A stretch of 64,000 nt of DNA from Achatina immaculata (taxonomy: Eukaryota > Mollusca > Gastropoda > Stylommatophora > Achatinidae). Position 1 is the stretch's first letter. Every line of letters begins with the position of its first letter. The position numbers and the translations under genes were made by a program. The DNA lies in contig CM019718.1 in assembly GCA_009760885.1 (NCBI GenBank), positions 32,372,030-32,436,029 on the forward strand. The letters run 5' to 3'. Of the stretch, positions 11,528 to 22,004 are shown one piece after another. The notes beneath the pieces are model-generated. The model had not been told where the DNA came from and did no database searches. It was given only the letters and a program-made list of their open reading frames with translations.

Positions 11528-12818
11528 CAAGGTCTGACAATTAAGTAATGAGACTGATTTGGCCAAGACAAAAATGTCATCTATGAAGAAAAGCATGGAA
11601 TCCACAGACGCAACCTTTATCTATGATCTGGCAACTTTTCATCGTCGTCCGATGAGCAGATAACAAACAAGCCGCCATTTTGTTGGCCTATTTAGAGCTA
11701 CATTATCACGTAATCAGCATGGAGCAAAAAGCTAACATTAAATTCTGGTTAAAACTCAGAAAAAGTGCCATTGAAACAGTTCAACTGATGCAACAAGTTT
11801 ATAGAGATAAATGTTTATCTAGTGCACAGATATTCAGGTGGTATTCACGATTCAAAAGAGATGTGGAAACTATTACAAATGCAACTAGACATGGACGCCC
11901 AATTTATGTTCTTAATGAGGAACTCATTGTAAAAGTCAGAGAACGGATACAAGAAGTTAGTTGTTTGACTGTGAGGATGATGGCAGATGGATTTGGTGTT
12001 AACTGAGAGACAATTCGTAAAATTTTAGTGGAAAATTTCTGCAAGAACAAAGTTGCTTCCAGTTTCTAATACATGCGTTGTCTGATGACCAAAAACATAA
12101 GCGTGTTGAGTACGCAAAAGGCATTATCAAAACGTGTCGCAGAAATAAACATTTCTTAAATTTGATTGTTGCAGAGAATAAAACATGGATTTTCCGCTAT
12201 GATCCCACAACCAAACGCCAAAGTGCTCAGTGGAAGTCATCATCATTACCAAAACGCAAAAAAATTTGGTCTTCAGAATTCGAAAGTGAAGACAATGTTG
12301 GTGTGCTTCTACGACAGCAAATGAGTTATTCACAAAGAATTTATTCCAGAGGGACAGACTGTCACTGCCAAAGTTTATTTAAGTATTTTGAAACGCCCAT
12401 TGAAAAGGATTCTCTGATTCCGACCCGAGTGTTCAACACCTGGCAGTTTTATCTTTCTTCATGATAATGCACCGGCTCACTGGGCGGTAGTTGTACAGGA
12501 ATTTTTGGCCCAAAAAAACAAGTATGTGTTCTCAACCATCCACACTATTCCTCAGATTTATCTCCCTGCGATTATTTTCTATTCCCAAATTTAAAGTTAC
12601 CATTGAAAGGACGCTTCTTTGACGATACAGATGACATCCAAAGGGCCGTAATATCGAGTTTAAGGGCCATACTAACAGAAGAACTGCAGAGGTCGCTCCA
12701 GTGTATGTTAGATCGTGCCACAAGGGGCTTACTTTGAATAAAATACAGGTTATATCTTCAACTGTTGTTGATTTTATTTTGTATGTAATTAGTCTCATTA
12801 CTTAATTGTCGGACCTTG
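11528..12818 (+). mobile_element. Mariner transposon, complete but inactive
   Basis: The left terminal inverted repeat starts CAAGGTCTGACAATTAAGTA. The right end, reverse-complemented, starts CAAGGTCCGACAATTAAGTA and continues to match through GAGACT, giving arms of about 29 bp with one clear mismatch in the first 28. TA dinucleotides sit directly outside both ends (11526-11527 and 12819-12820), as expected for the Tc1/mariner target site. The length of 1291 bp is typical of mariner elements with a single intronless transposase. The element lies inside a minisatellite and is flanked by it on both sides. It cannot make its own transposase because the gene is broken, but its ends look intact enough to be mobilised in trans (inference). 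Confidence 0.95.
11719..12737 (+). pseudogene. Mariner transposase pseudogene
   Basis: This would be the cut-and-paste transposase of the surrounding mariner. The start ATG at 11719 opens MEQKANIKFW, followed by the N-terminal helix-turn-helix region (LSSAQIFRWYSRFK, then HGRP at the linker). A TGA stop falls at 12004-12006. After a frame change around 12060-12078 the frame reads SDDQKHKRVEYAK and then the first catalytic block as AENKTWIFRYDP, where mariners normally have GDETW. The first catalytic aspartate is thus asparagine here. The second aspartate block, LHDNAPAH, is intact at 12457-12480 in the original frame. The third, SPCDYFLF, is intact around 12560-12583 after another frame change. 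The C-terminus ends at a TGA at 12735-12737. At least three frameshifts, one stop and the lost aspartate make it inactive. The spacing of the last two aspartates fits a DD34D transposase. Confidence 0.93.
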
Positions 12819-12885
12819 TACGTGAAAACTTTATGTACGAAAGACTTGTACATGAAAATCTTATACGCGAAAACGTTATTACTGC
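12819..12885. repeat. Degenerate minisatellite, right part
   Basis: Units like TACGTGAAAACTTTATG and TACATGAAAATCTTATA continue the array interrupted by the mariner. From 12886 to 13123 nothing further is recognised. Confidence 0.8.
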
Positions 12886-13123
12886 AGATAGGAGTAAATA
12901 AAGAGAGAGTGTAATATGTGCGGCTGGGGTAATTCATCAGCCTTGTTTCAACATCATAAAGGTGTCGGGTGTAAAGAACATTGCAAAGGTTCTTTCATGA
13001 TCAGAAAAAGAACAAGGCCACGTGCGAGGAAGACTGATATAGAACTTGTACATTTTTTTCACTAAAAATATGGATTCCTAGCTTTGGTAGGTTTTAATAT
13101 GTTACTTGCTATGGCTTTTATCG

Positions 13124-13297
13124 CAGTGATTCCCAGAGTGAGGGGTGCTGCCCCCCTGGGTGCTGTGTGGAGATTCAGGATGGGGTGAAGGAAAAGGGAA
13201 CCACAGGGGCACCAGGATTAATTGAAATGTGAGAGGATTCTGTGTCCGTGGTTTGGGAATCAAGGTATCGGCAGCCTGTAAATTTTGAGAACCTCTG
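13124..13297. mobile_element. Possible hAT-type MITE
   Basis: The left end reads CAGTGATTCCCAGAG. The right end, reverse-complemented, reads CAGAGGTTCTCAAAA. These resemble the CAGNGNTTCYCA termini of hAT elements. An internal 'ggggtgctgcccccctgggtg' near the left end also fits the family style. The length of 174 bp and absence of coding suit a non-autonomous copy. The expected 8-bp target duplication is not visible, so the call is tentative. Confidence 0.45.
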
Positions 13298-13335
13298 GTT
13301 AAATACAATGACCCGACGAGCATTTGTATTCTTGG

Positions 13336-13650
13336 TTATAAATCTCTAACTTCTGTGTCCTCAGTGGTCAAGACACACGGGTGGGTTGTTGATAGCAAGA
13401 TATCTCCAACTTTTGTTGGTCCTTTGCTATCTTCTTGCCTGTTTTCCATGCTAGTTCTTTGTTTACCAGGCTTTTTTCCTGCTGTTCGTCTCCGTGTCTC
13501 TTCATCTGGTCCCATGCTTCTTTTTCCTTGTGGAGTCCACCATTTCAAAGCTTTTCCTGATAAGGATTCGTCTGTCATTCTCATAATGCGGCCAGTCCAT
13601 CTCCACCTCCTTTTTTTTTCACTCATTACCAACAATGATGACATGTCTGC
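13336..13650 (-). mobile_element. LINE 3' fragment (type W), degenerate
   Basis: On the minus strand the frame reads SEKKRRWRWTGRIMRMTDES and then LKWWTPQGKR. This is the C-terminal end of a non-LTR retrotransposon reverse-transcriptase protein of the type also seen at 42700-42985 and 51351-51637, where the equivalent is RRRRWLGHVLRMTDNSL...LRWTPQGNRSKGR. The catalytic domain is missing, so this is a 5'-truncated and diverged remnant. After GPDEETRRRT the frame no longer matches the other copies, suggesting an indel. Confidence 0.75.
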
Positions 13651-14394
13651 CTCATTTAAATATATTCAGAACCTTGAGGAAATATTTGTGTTCTTATTAC
13701 TGAACAATGTCTTCTTCTGATGATCTGAGAAGCACGCAGCTGTTTACACTACTCTACACAGTAAACCTGTTTAATGTTAGCACAACATGTTAACGGCGTG
13801 AAAGATAACCAGGACATTAGAACCAGAGCACAACCAGCTATAACCACAGACAAACTTCCTGGTTGAGCCCGCTTGATGAACTAGGTCAAGCTGCCGCGTG
13901 CTGAGTGACCCCAGGGAACCTCCGCCCACAGGTACAAGGTCAGAGAGACACAAACAGACCTTCCCGTATATCGCGGAACGGGTATCACGGCCTTTCAAAT
14001 CAGTCTTTTCTTTATTGTATGTTTGTAACATTCCTGGGTCGTGCACCTGCGAACCACTGAAGCGAAACCGTAGGCAGGTTCCTCAGAATTTCTGTTTTGC
14101 CTGACAGAAGCTTCCTTCATGGACTCATGACTCAGTGTCACCTGAAGACTCAACAGACTCGTCGCCTCAAGATGTCGTTGGCGTAGGTTCAACGGCTTGT
14201 AAACACCTCTGACAGCTTCTGGCTTCCGGTTGGCCCTTTCCCAGCTGCTCTCTGTAGCAAGTTCTAGATTAGCCACACCTTCCCCCCCCCCCCAGGCCCT
14301 AGAGTAATCTTAGTAAGGGCATCCACCACCTCCGACATGTACCGGCCATTTTCTGACATATGGCCTGACTCTTCTCTATTTGGGAATCTGTGCT
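13651..14394. other. Non-coding stretch
   Basis: No gene or repeat is recognised apart from a C run of about 11 near 14283. Confidence 0.5.
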
Positions 14395-15172
14395 GGTATA
14401 CTATGATCTGTCGTTATACTGGCCGGGGTGAGGACGCCGCCCGATGTGGCAACCAGCAACCTATAGCTGACACTCTAACATGTTGCCAACCCATAGCTGA
14501 CACTCTAGCATGTTGGCGACCCATAGCTGACACTCTAGCATGTTGGCGACCCATAGCTGACACTCTAGCATGTTGGCGACCCATAGCTGACACTCTAGCA
14601 TGTTGGCGACCCACAGCTGACAATCTAGCATGTTGGCGACCCATAGCTGACACACTAGCATGTTGGCAACCCATAGCTGACACTCTAGCATGTTGGCGAC
14701 CCATAGCTGACACTCTAGCATGTTGGCGACCCATAGCTGACACACTAGCATGTTGGCGACCCATAGCTGACACTCTAGCATGTTGGCGACCCATAGCTGA
14801 CACTCTAGCATGTTGGCGACCCATAGCTGACACACTAGCATGTTGGCAACCCATAGCTGACACTCTAGCATGTTGGCGACCCATAGCTGACACACTAGCA
14901 TGCTGGCAACCCATAGCTGACCAAGACCCTGTACTACCTCTCCGTTGGTCCCCTCAGTAGCAGGCCTAGCCTGGTTAACAGGGCCAGGGATTGTCATAGT
15001 TCCCATGGTGGTGGAGCCTGGTAAAGAAGTACTGCACACTCCCTGCTTTTTAGCTTCACTCATGGACTGAAAGAAATAGCTTCCTTAACCCGCTCCTAAT
15101 CCGACACGATGCTGTGACTCAAAACCTTCATTGCATCGGCTGCAAAGAATACCAGCTCGCAGTTCCAGGAAG
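14395..15172 (-). mobile_element. Dispersed repeat DR1, copy 3, expanded by an internal satellite
   Basis: The right part (14925-15172) matches DR1 copy 1 closely: 'gaccctgtactacctctccg', 'ccatggtggtggagcctg', 'ctgctttttagct', 'cgatgctgtg', 'gcatcggctgcaaagaatac'. The left part (14395-14460) matches the other side of the same element ('ggcaaccagcaacctatagctga' against 'ggcaaccagcgacccatagctga' in copy 1). Between them lies the 30-bp array. The satellite therefore sits exactly inside the element and its unit is element sequence. Confidence 0.8.
14456..14924. repeat. 30-bp minisatellite, about 15.6 units, derived from DR1
   Basis: The unit is 30 bp starting ACCCATAGCTGACACTCTAG and ending CATGTTGGCG. 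Variation is limited mainly to ACTC/ACAC and GGCG/GGCA. Because 30 is a multiple of three, frames stay open on both strands (for example ADTLACWRPI on the plus strand), but there is no sign of selection for a protein. In DR1 copies without the array the equivalent sequence appears once or twice, imperfectly. Confidence 0.97.
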
Positions 15173-16163
15173 AAGAAGACAGACAGACAAACAGACCAAA
15201 CATAAATAATAACATCACTCTCTTTGGGAGAACAGAACAAGCTGATGATAACTGCCACGTGAAGCAATAAATCGTGTTTGGAGAGTTTTTTTCTTTTTCC
15301 TGAACGCGGGGCCCCTCGCCCTTTCCGGGCCCCTAAGCTTAAATCTGTCTAGTGAACTAGCTGACCCGCCACTGGATGTATCAATCTCCCGTTTGATCGA
15401 CATGGCCTGGTTCGACCAGCCAGCACTAAGTACAGCATATACACTTGAACAACTTGCACGGAGATAACACTTCTCAACTTCACACTTCCGGTCCTTGCAC
15501 GAGAAGTGTCTGAGTAAGACATGGGCCTAAGCTTAACCTGGAACATTCTGAAGACGGAGTACCTTCAGACGTCAGAAAATTACTAAGAGAATGACTGAGA
15601 ATCGAACTTTGGACTCTAGTAGGCTGAACAACCGCTTAGCTACTAGAGGACAACGCAGTAGCTAGTCTGTCCTTGTCTTTCTTGTGGGAGTAGCAGAGAA
15701 GGATGTATTTTTGTTGAAATGAGACGATGGTTGTTCCGCCGTCTATTAGTTATCTAAACGTGTGACATTTCCACTTGTGTCTTATTCAAACACGCATATA
15801 TGGGGAAAAAATAGAAAGTGTAAAATGTGTTTTAAAAATAAAACAAAACAAAATACTATAGAATAACACTGGCTACCAGACATTTTGGTGCCTCAAATGT
15901 TAGACCTGTTTATATCTGACCTGCTGCTTCCAACAATGGCACAAGTTTTCCGCTATCAGCTCTAGTTTTTAAGATGCAGAGCATATGCCATATACCACTC
16001 TTCAGTCTGCTCGCCCATAACAAATAAGGATATTTAATGTAGCGTTTAAATTAATATGTTTTAAGCATGAAGGAAATATATTAAACATTAAAAATGAAGT
16101 GTACTACATGAAAATCAACTTATTCCATACCACAAGCACAAGTTTATGATACAAACTTTCCAT
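15173..16163. other. Non-coding stretch
   Basis: A short (AAG) run follows DR1 at 15168, and a segment at 15235-15360 has a T-rich patch. No gene is recognised. Confidence 0.5.
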
Positions 16164-16520
16164 TCAATCGACACACAAGAAGCTCCTTTTGTAAGACTTC
16201 CGAGAGTGGGATTTGTCAGGACAATCTCGCATAAGATTCCAACAATATTCTGCCATCATGTGTGCATCACATCTTCCTTCCACAGTTTTTAAGTCCACAC
16301 TCTCTTTACCTTGTGCGATATCAGACATGTAAGACTCATCCTCTGAGAGCTTTGGTAGATCAAGAAAACGTAGAACGGGTACAAGACCCGAGTGTAGACC
16401 AGGTCTCCTGACTGAAGGTAGGTCAGGGTAAGACGACCTGTCACGATTATTCCGACTGATGCCTATGATATTAACAATACAAAACATAACAGTCATTGAA
16501 GTGGTTTTTCTTCCCTTCAC
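16164..16520 (-). CDS. Unrecognised coding-like remnant
   Basis: A 118-codon frame opens at a GTG and ends at 16164. There is no ATG start at this position, and an in-frame stop lies five codons upstream (16533-16535). The C-terminal half has a composition like a real protein (AHMMAEYCWNLMRDCPDK, then SRKSYKRSF) and looks like the end of a transposon-encoded protein. I cannot name the family. It could equally be a chance frame in this A+T-rich stretch. Confidence 0.25.
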   Translation of the reverse strand: MKGRKTTSMTVMFCIVNIIGISRNNRDRSSYPDLPSVRRPGLHSGLVPVLRFLDLPKLSEDESYMSDIAQGKESVDLKTVEGRCDAHMMAEYCWNLMRDCPDKSHSRKSYKRSFLCVD

Positions 16521-17157
16521 ATCATTGGTACTCTAAATTTCAGTCAGCTTCTCTTTCCATTTGTCCACTGGCGCAAATGCTCCAGGCAAGTTTCGCGTAC
16601 AATATGACGAGCCCATGGCTTATCTTGATCTCAAGCTTGACATCAAAGTAATCTACATACGCTCTTTTTTTTTTTACAAACTCAGAAATAGGTTTCCTAC
16701 TTGCTTTCAGTGTGTACTCTCAAGAAATAGAACAAAATACGTCGGGATGATTCAAGCAGCTCCATCTTGAAGTAGCCATAACTGTGTTCGATTTTGTAAA
16801 AATAAAAGATATGAGTGGGAATATATATATATATTTGATAATAATATATGAGTGAGGCTGATAAAACTTTGAAATACAAATTTATGCAGTCTAGGAAAAC
16901 CATGATTTACCACCTGAATTTTGTGCACATAATTATGTCATAACACAGAACAAAAACGATTTTGTCATATGTTATACATTTTTATGCCAGTGTGCATTGT
17001 AGGAAAGGAAGTAGACGAATATTGTAAAACAAAGGTCATTATACACACACAAATGTGGGTAAATTAAATACCACATGTCTCATTCAAATACCACAGCTTG
17101 TTATGACATTCCAATTCTGTAAAAGAGATTTGTTAAAGAGCGGACTAAAAGTTTATA
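16521..17157. other. A+T-rich non-coding stretch
   Basis: A (TA)n patch lies near 16820-16835. No gene or organised repeat is seen. Confidence 0.6.
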
Positions 17158-17611
17158 AATTCAAACATATCTAAGAAACTAGAGCTGATGACAACCATAT
17201 CTAAGAAACTAGAGCTGCTGCCAACCATATCTAAGAAACTAGAGCTGCTGCCAACCATATCTAAGAGACTAGAGCTGATGCCAACCATATCTAAGAAACT
17301 AGAGCTGATGCCAACCATATCTAAGAAACTAGAGCTGATGACAACCATATCTAAGAGACTAGAGCTGATGCCAACCATATCTAAGAAACTAGAGCTGCTG
17401 CCAACCATATCTAAGAAACTAGAGCTGCTGCCAACCATATCTAAGAAACTAGAGCTGCTGCCAACCATATCTAAGAAACTAGAGCTGCTGCCAACCATAT
17501 CTAAGAAACTAGAGCTGCTGCCAACCATATCTAAGAAACTAGAGCTGCTGCCAACCATATCTAAGAAACTAGAGCTGCTGCCAACCATATCTAAGAAACT
17601 AGAGCTGATGC
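17158..17611. repeat. 30-bp minisatellite, 15 units
   Basis: The unit starts TCTAAGAAACTAGAGCTGCT and ends GCCAACCATA. Substitutions are few (GAAACT/GAGACT, CTGCTG/CTGATG, GCC/ACA) and the period is exactly 30. Plus-strand frames read TISKKLELLP and minus-strand frames GSSSSFLDMV, each a 10-residue repeat. No start, exon or homology beyond the array supports a gene. Confidence 0.97.
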
Positions 17612-17814
17612 AGTCTATCCACTGCAATTTTCTGAATCAGCCCCCCCCCCCCCAAACAACCCCAAGAACAGGCCTAAAAACCAAGGCACCGAGGGGGAAA
17701 AAAAGTGTTTCTTGTTGGGCTGTGTAATCTGCTGCGAATTTATGCCTCAAAAAAGTGTTTAAAACTTCCATGGAGGAACCATTGTTCATCGTAACACTTC
17801 TGTGTTTTCCATCT
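17612..17814. other. Spacer with a C13 run
   Basis: A C homopolymer lies at about 17641-17653. Nothing else is recognised. Confidence 0.6.
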
Positions 17815-18030
17815 CCCTCAAACTGCGAGCTGGTGTTCTTTGCAGCCGATGCTGTGAAGATGTTGTGCCACAGCATCGTGTCCGGCTTGGGTACGGGCCA
17901 TGGCAGCTATTTTTCAGTACCTGAGTGACGCTAAAAAGCAAGGGATGTGCAAACACTGCTTTAGCAGACTCCACCACCAAGGAAACTATGGCCATTCCTG
18001 CTTACAGAAGAAGAAGAAGAAGAAGAAGAA
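17815..18030 (+). mobile_element. Dispersed repeat DR1, copy 4, with (AAG)n end
   Basis: This begins AACTGCGAGCTGGTGTTCTT and contains the perfect hairpin CGATGCTGTG (loop of 12) CACAGCATCG, CTAAAAAGCA and 'actccaccaccaaggaaactatgg'. It ends in about eight AAG units (18007-18030). The simple-repeat end suggests a retroposed copy, but the same element runs past this point in other copies, so this one may be 3'-truncated with an unrelated microsatellite. Confidence 0.75.
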
Positions 18031-20123
18031 ACAAAGGTATTGTTGAACTCTGACTCTTATTTTGAGCTAGACTAAGATATCGTCTTGTTACTAAAACTTT
18101 GTTCAGGCTCTAAAACTGTTTCCTGGTGTGTTCCTGCTAGTGCCCCTCTCTCTGGTCAGCTGCCCTGAGACTCGAACCCAGCACGTTTAACAGAAGGTTC
18201 AATCCCCTACTTTCAGTATAATCATACGAAACACATTTCATCCCCAGATCCATGATGCTGGGGCAAGTTCTTACTACTTCTAGAAACTTCGTTTGTAGCT
18301 TCTTCATGTTTCTGTCTTCCCTGCTCCAGGTCAACTTGTCCAGTCTAGTCCTGACCAATCCGCTCTTAGTCCGGTCAAGCTGGTGACTGAGACACTGTGA
18401 CCTCTGTGCTTCTTTCCTGACATTGTTCTAGATCTAGCTGTGAGTCACCTGTAGCCATGTGAGTCGTGTTACACTTGTCCTGGCATAAGAAAGAAAAAGA
18501 AAGAAAGAAAGAAAGGGAAAAAAGAAAGAAAGAAAAGAAAGAAAGGAAGAAAAAGAAAGAAAGAAAAAAAAAGAAAGAAAGAAAGAATGAATGAATGAAG
18601 GAAGGAAAGAAAGAAAACTTGTAACTCTGGTGCTAGCATGTCTTCCGCCAGATGGAAACATACCGGTCTCCTAATCCCTACTTATGTATCACAGAACACC
18701 TGCATGTCTTAAGTTTTAGTCTCAACCGCGAAATTAAGCCTTAATTTAAGCCCAGGATATTAAGATATCTTAAAGCACAATGACTGATAAATAAAACACG
18801 AACTTACCTTCCCGCAAGACCTGTTCGACAGACACCACAAAAATTGTGTCTGGCTCCTGTTCCCTGTAACTTGACAGTAAAATGAAATAAAATCAGCAAC
18901 TTGATGCCTCCAGCAAAGAAGCTTTGTAACGTTTTTTTTTTTTTGTGTTGTTGTTCGGAAACCCGATCTTGTCTGTTCCTTTCTGCTGCCTGGAGTGATA
19001 TATGCAATGTCAAGTTCGATTTTCTGCTCGCCAAGTGCCACTTCAGTTTTCTCCTGGGCGGGACTTTGTCATTAGTGGGCGGAGCTAAACGTCAACAACT
19101 TCCCTACCGCTTGAACGTGATAAGGGCGCACGCGGTTTTGATATCCTATTGGTTATCCGCGCGTTGTCTATGACACACGGAGATCAGATAGACAGAACGG
19201 GATTTTTAGAACATTACAGGCGTAAAGAAAGAAAAAAAAGTAGACGTTTAGATGATATGTCCTTTAGGCTAAGAGGGAACGTCCATTGTAGTTGAGTGGC
19301 TCTCTATCAAGACCGGAGAGACCTTCTACAGTGCACAGCTGCATGGTACACGGGACTGGTAGAACAACACGCAGCCATGTTTGTTTGTCCTGTCTTTCTG
19401 GTGGCTACATGTAGGCAGGCCAAATACACGGGGCAGGGGGGCCCGCTGCTGCGTCCTCAAAGGGCCCGAATCGGCTTCTTTTATTTTAAAGGGGCCTCGG
19501 AAGCCTTTCTGTGATATAAGTGGGGCCCGTATATATGACCATTTACTAGGATAAGCCCAGAAAGAGGGCGAGGTGGGAACTGAAGGATTCGGGGGGGGGG
19601 GGGGGGGGGGAGGGGGGATGAATAGCTTCCTGAATGTAGGCTCGGGCACGGAGAAGTGGCAGTGGTAGCGTCCGTCATTTAAGCGTTTTGCAGGAAATAA
19701 ACCATGACTCTCTAGAGCACATCCGATGTTAAGATGGGGTCACCTGGCATGAACTCTGTAGCTCTCCTACCTGCAGATTCTGCAAGCAATCTGTCGCCAG
19801 CAACATCACGTGTTATAAAGGCGATCGTGTTCTTCCACTTCTCCCAGTGTCTTGTAATCTGCCACTTCCTGCTCCGCTTGTCTTGAGTTTCTCTCGATCT
19901 TTTGTCTTCTTTTCATCCCTCTAAGGTTTCAGAAGAAGACATTATATCCCTCTCCATATCGGATACCAACCCTGTGTTTCTGGATATAACGAACTTTCAG
20001 CATTTTCAGAAAGAAAACTGGACGAGAAGAAGAAGAAGAAGAGAGCTTTCTCTTTGATAACACTAGTTTTTTTTTCCACAAGAAAAATAGCTGTCAGCTT
20101 ATACACATGTATATTTTTTAGCT
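18031..20123. other. Long non-coding stretch with simple repeats
   Basis: A GAAA-rich tract spans about 18487-18620, a T13 run lies near 18933 and a G20 run at 19591-19610. Scattered (GAA)n appears near 20028. No exon or homology is recognised, and the frames at 18760-19173 and 19296-19678 lack known motifs. Confidence 0.5.
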
Positions 20124-20262
20124 GAATTCACCAAGATATCCTTAAAAATTCACCAAAACCTCCTTTAAAAATTCAACAAGACATCCTTTAAAAATTAACC
20201 AAGACATCCTTAAAAATTCACCAAGACATCCTTAAAAATTCAACAAGACATCCTTAAAAGAA
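20124..20262. repeat. 20- to 23-bp minisatellite, about 7 units
   Basis: Units are of the form AAAATTCACCAAGACATCCTT, with spacing that varies by a few bases through changes in the A run. The array lies directly beside the end of a LINE fragment. Confidence 0.85.
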
Positions 20263-20273
20263 ATAAAACTCTA

Positions 20274-20530
20274 TTATTTATTCATCATCATCAGGTGCCA
20301 CGCAGGCAGGCTTCTGGCGGCCATGCCTCTCCAAAGATCTCTTTCCTTGACATTTTCCGTCAGCTCAATTGCTGACTTTCTATTGTGCCATCGCGGTAGT
20401 ACGTCCATGATTTTTCTTTCTTCTTTTCCTCTTGATCTTCCCCTGCCTCTTTTCCCATTTATCTTTCCTGTTGTTACGATGTTTTCAAGCCTTCCACTTC
20501 TCATTATATGTCCAATGAATGGCGCTAGAC
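20274..20530 (-). mobile_element. LINE 3' fragment (type H)
   Basis: On the minus strand from about 20525 the frame reads APFIGHIMRSGRLENIVTTG, then KINGKRGRGRSR, KIMDVLPRWHNRKSAIELTE and a C-terminus ending at a stop near 20274. This is the conserved C-terminal tail of a non-LTR retrotransposon protein (the GHIMR and KRGRGR motifs). A fragment of the same type lies at 44215-44285. The reverse-transcriptase domain is missing. Upstream of the fragment an A10 run (20545-20554) joins the 45-bp satellite. Confidence 0.85.
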
Positions 20531-20555
20531 ATAGACAACAACACAAAAAAAAAAC

Positions 20556-22004
20556 AACCAAACTCAGGAACAAGCCAGGCCATGTCACAGCTTCTAGCAC
20601 AACCAAACTCAGGAACAAGCCAGGCCATGTCACAGTTTCTAGCACAACCAAACTCAGGAACAAGCCAGGCCACGTCACAGTTTCTAGCACAACCAAACTC
20701 AGGAACAAGCCAGGCCATGTCACAGTTTCTAGCACAACCAAACTCAGGAACAAGCCAGGCCATGTCACAGTTTCTAGCACAACCAAACTCAGGAACAAGC
20801 CAGGCCACGTCACAGCTTCTAGCACAACCAAACTCAGGAACAAGCCAGGCCACGTCACAGCTTCTAGCACAACCAAACTCAGGAACAAGCCAGGCCACGT
20901 CACAGTTTCTAGCACAACCAAACTCAGGAACAAGCCAGGCCACGTCACAGTTTCTAGCACAACCAAACTCAGGAACAAGCCAGGCCATGTCACAGCTTCT
21001 AGCACAACCAAACTCAGGAACAAGCCAGGCCACGTCACAGTTTCTAGCACAACCAAACTCAGGAACAAGCCAGGCCACGTCACAGTTTCTAGCACAACCA
21101 AACTCAGGAACAAGCCAGGCCATGTCACAGTTTCTAGCACAACCAAACTCAGGAACAAGCCAGGCCATGTCACAGTTTCTAGCACAACCAAACTCAGGAA
21201 CAAGCCAGGCCATGTCACAGTTTCTAGCACAACCAAACTCAGGAACAAGCCAGGCCATGTCACAGTTTCTAGCACAACCAAACTCAGGAACAAGCCAGGC
21301 CATGTCACAGTTTCTAGCACAACCAAACTCAGGAACAAGCCAGGCCACGTCACAGCTTCTAGCACAACCAAACTCAGGAACAAGCCAGGCCACGTCACAG
21401 CTTCTAGCACAACCAAACTCAGGAACAAGCCAGGCCATGTCACAGTTTCTAGCACAACCAAACTCAGGAACAAGCCAGGCCACGTCACAGTTTCTAGCAC
21501 AACCAAACTCAGGAACAAGCCAGGCCATGTCACAGTTTCTAGCACAACCAAACTCAGGAACAAGCCAGGCCATGTCACAGTTTCTAGCACAACCAAACTC
21601 AGGAACAAGCCAGGCCACGTCACAGCTTCTAGCACAACCAAACTCAGGAACAAGCCAGGCCATGTCACAGTTTCTAGCACAACCAAACTCAGGAACAAGC
21701 CAGGCCATGTCACAGTTTCTAGCACAACCAAACTCAGGAACAAGCCAGGCCATGTCACAGTTTCTAGCACAACCAAACTCAGGAACAAGCCAGGCCACGT
21801 CACAGTTTCTAGCACAACCAAACTCAGGAACAAGCCAGGCCACGTCACAGCTTCTAGCACAACCAAACTCAGGAACAAGCCAGGCCATGTCACAGTTTCT
21901 AGCACAACCAAACTCAGGAACAAGCCAGGCCATGTCACAGTTTCTAGCACAACCAAACTCAGGAACAAGCCAGGCCATGTCACAGTTTCTAGCACAACCA
22001 AACT
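20556..22004. repeat. 45-bp satellite, 32 near-identical units
   Basis: The unit is 45 bp starting AACCAAACTCAGGAACAAGC. All 32 units have the same length, and in my reading they vary at only two positions: CACGT or CATGT, and CAGCTTCT or CAGTTTCT. Because 45 is a multiple of three and the unit has few stops, frames of about 500-600 codons stay open on both strands (plus: MSQFLAQPNSGTSQA; minus: LVVLETVTWPGLFLS). One minus frame runs into the LINE fragment. I see no independent evidence for a protein. The homogeneity points to recent expansion or ongoing conversion. Confidence 0.98.

Noticed and set aside
14456..14924. CRISPR-like array with 30-bp repeats
   Set aside because: The repeats are directly adjacent with no unique spacers, and the DNA is eukaryotic. 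The same holds for the 30-bp array at 17158.
17158..17611. Leucine/serine repeat protein
   Set aside because: Both strands are open at once and the array ends on both sides in non-coding sequence.
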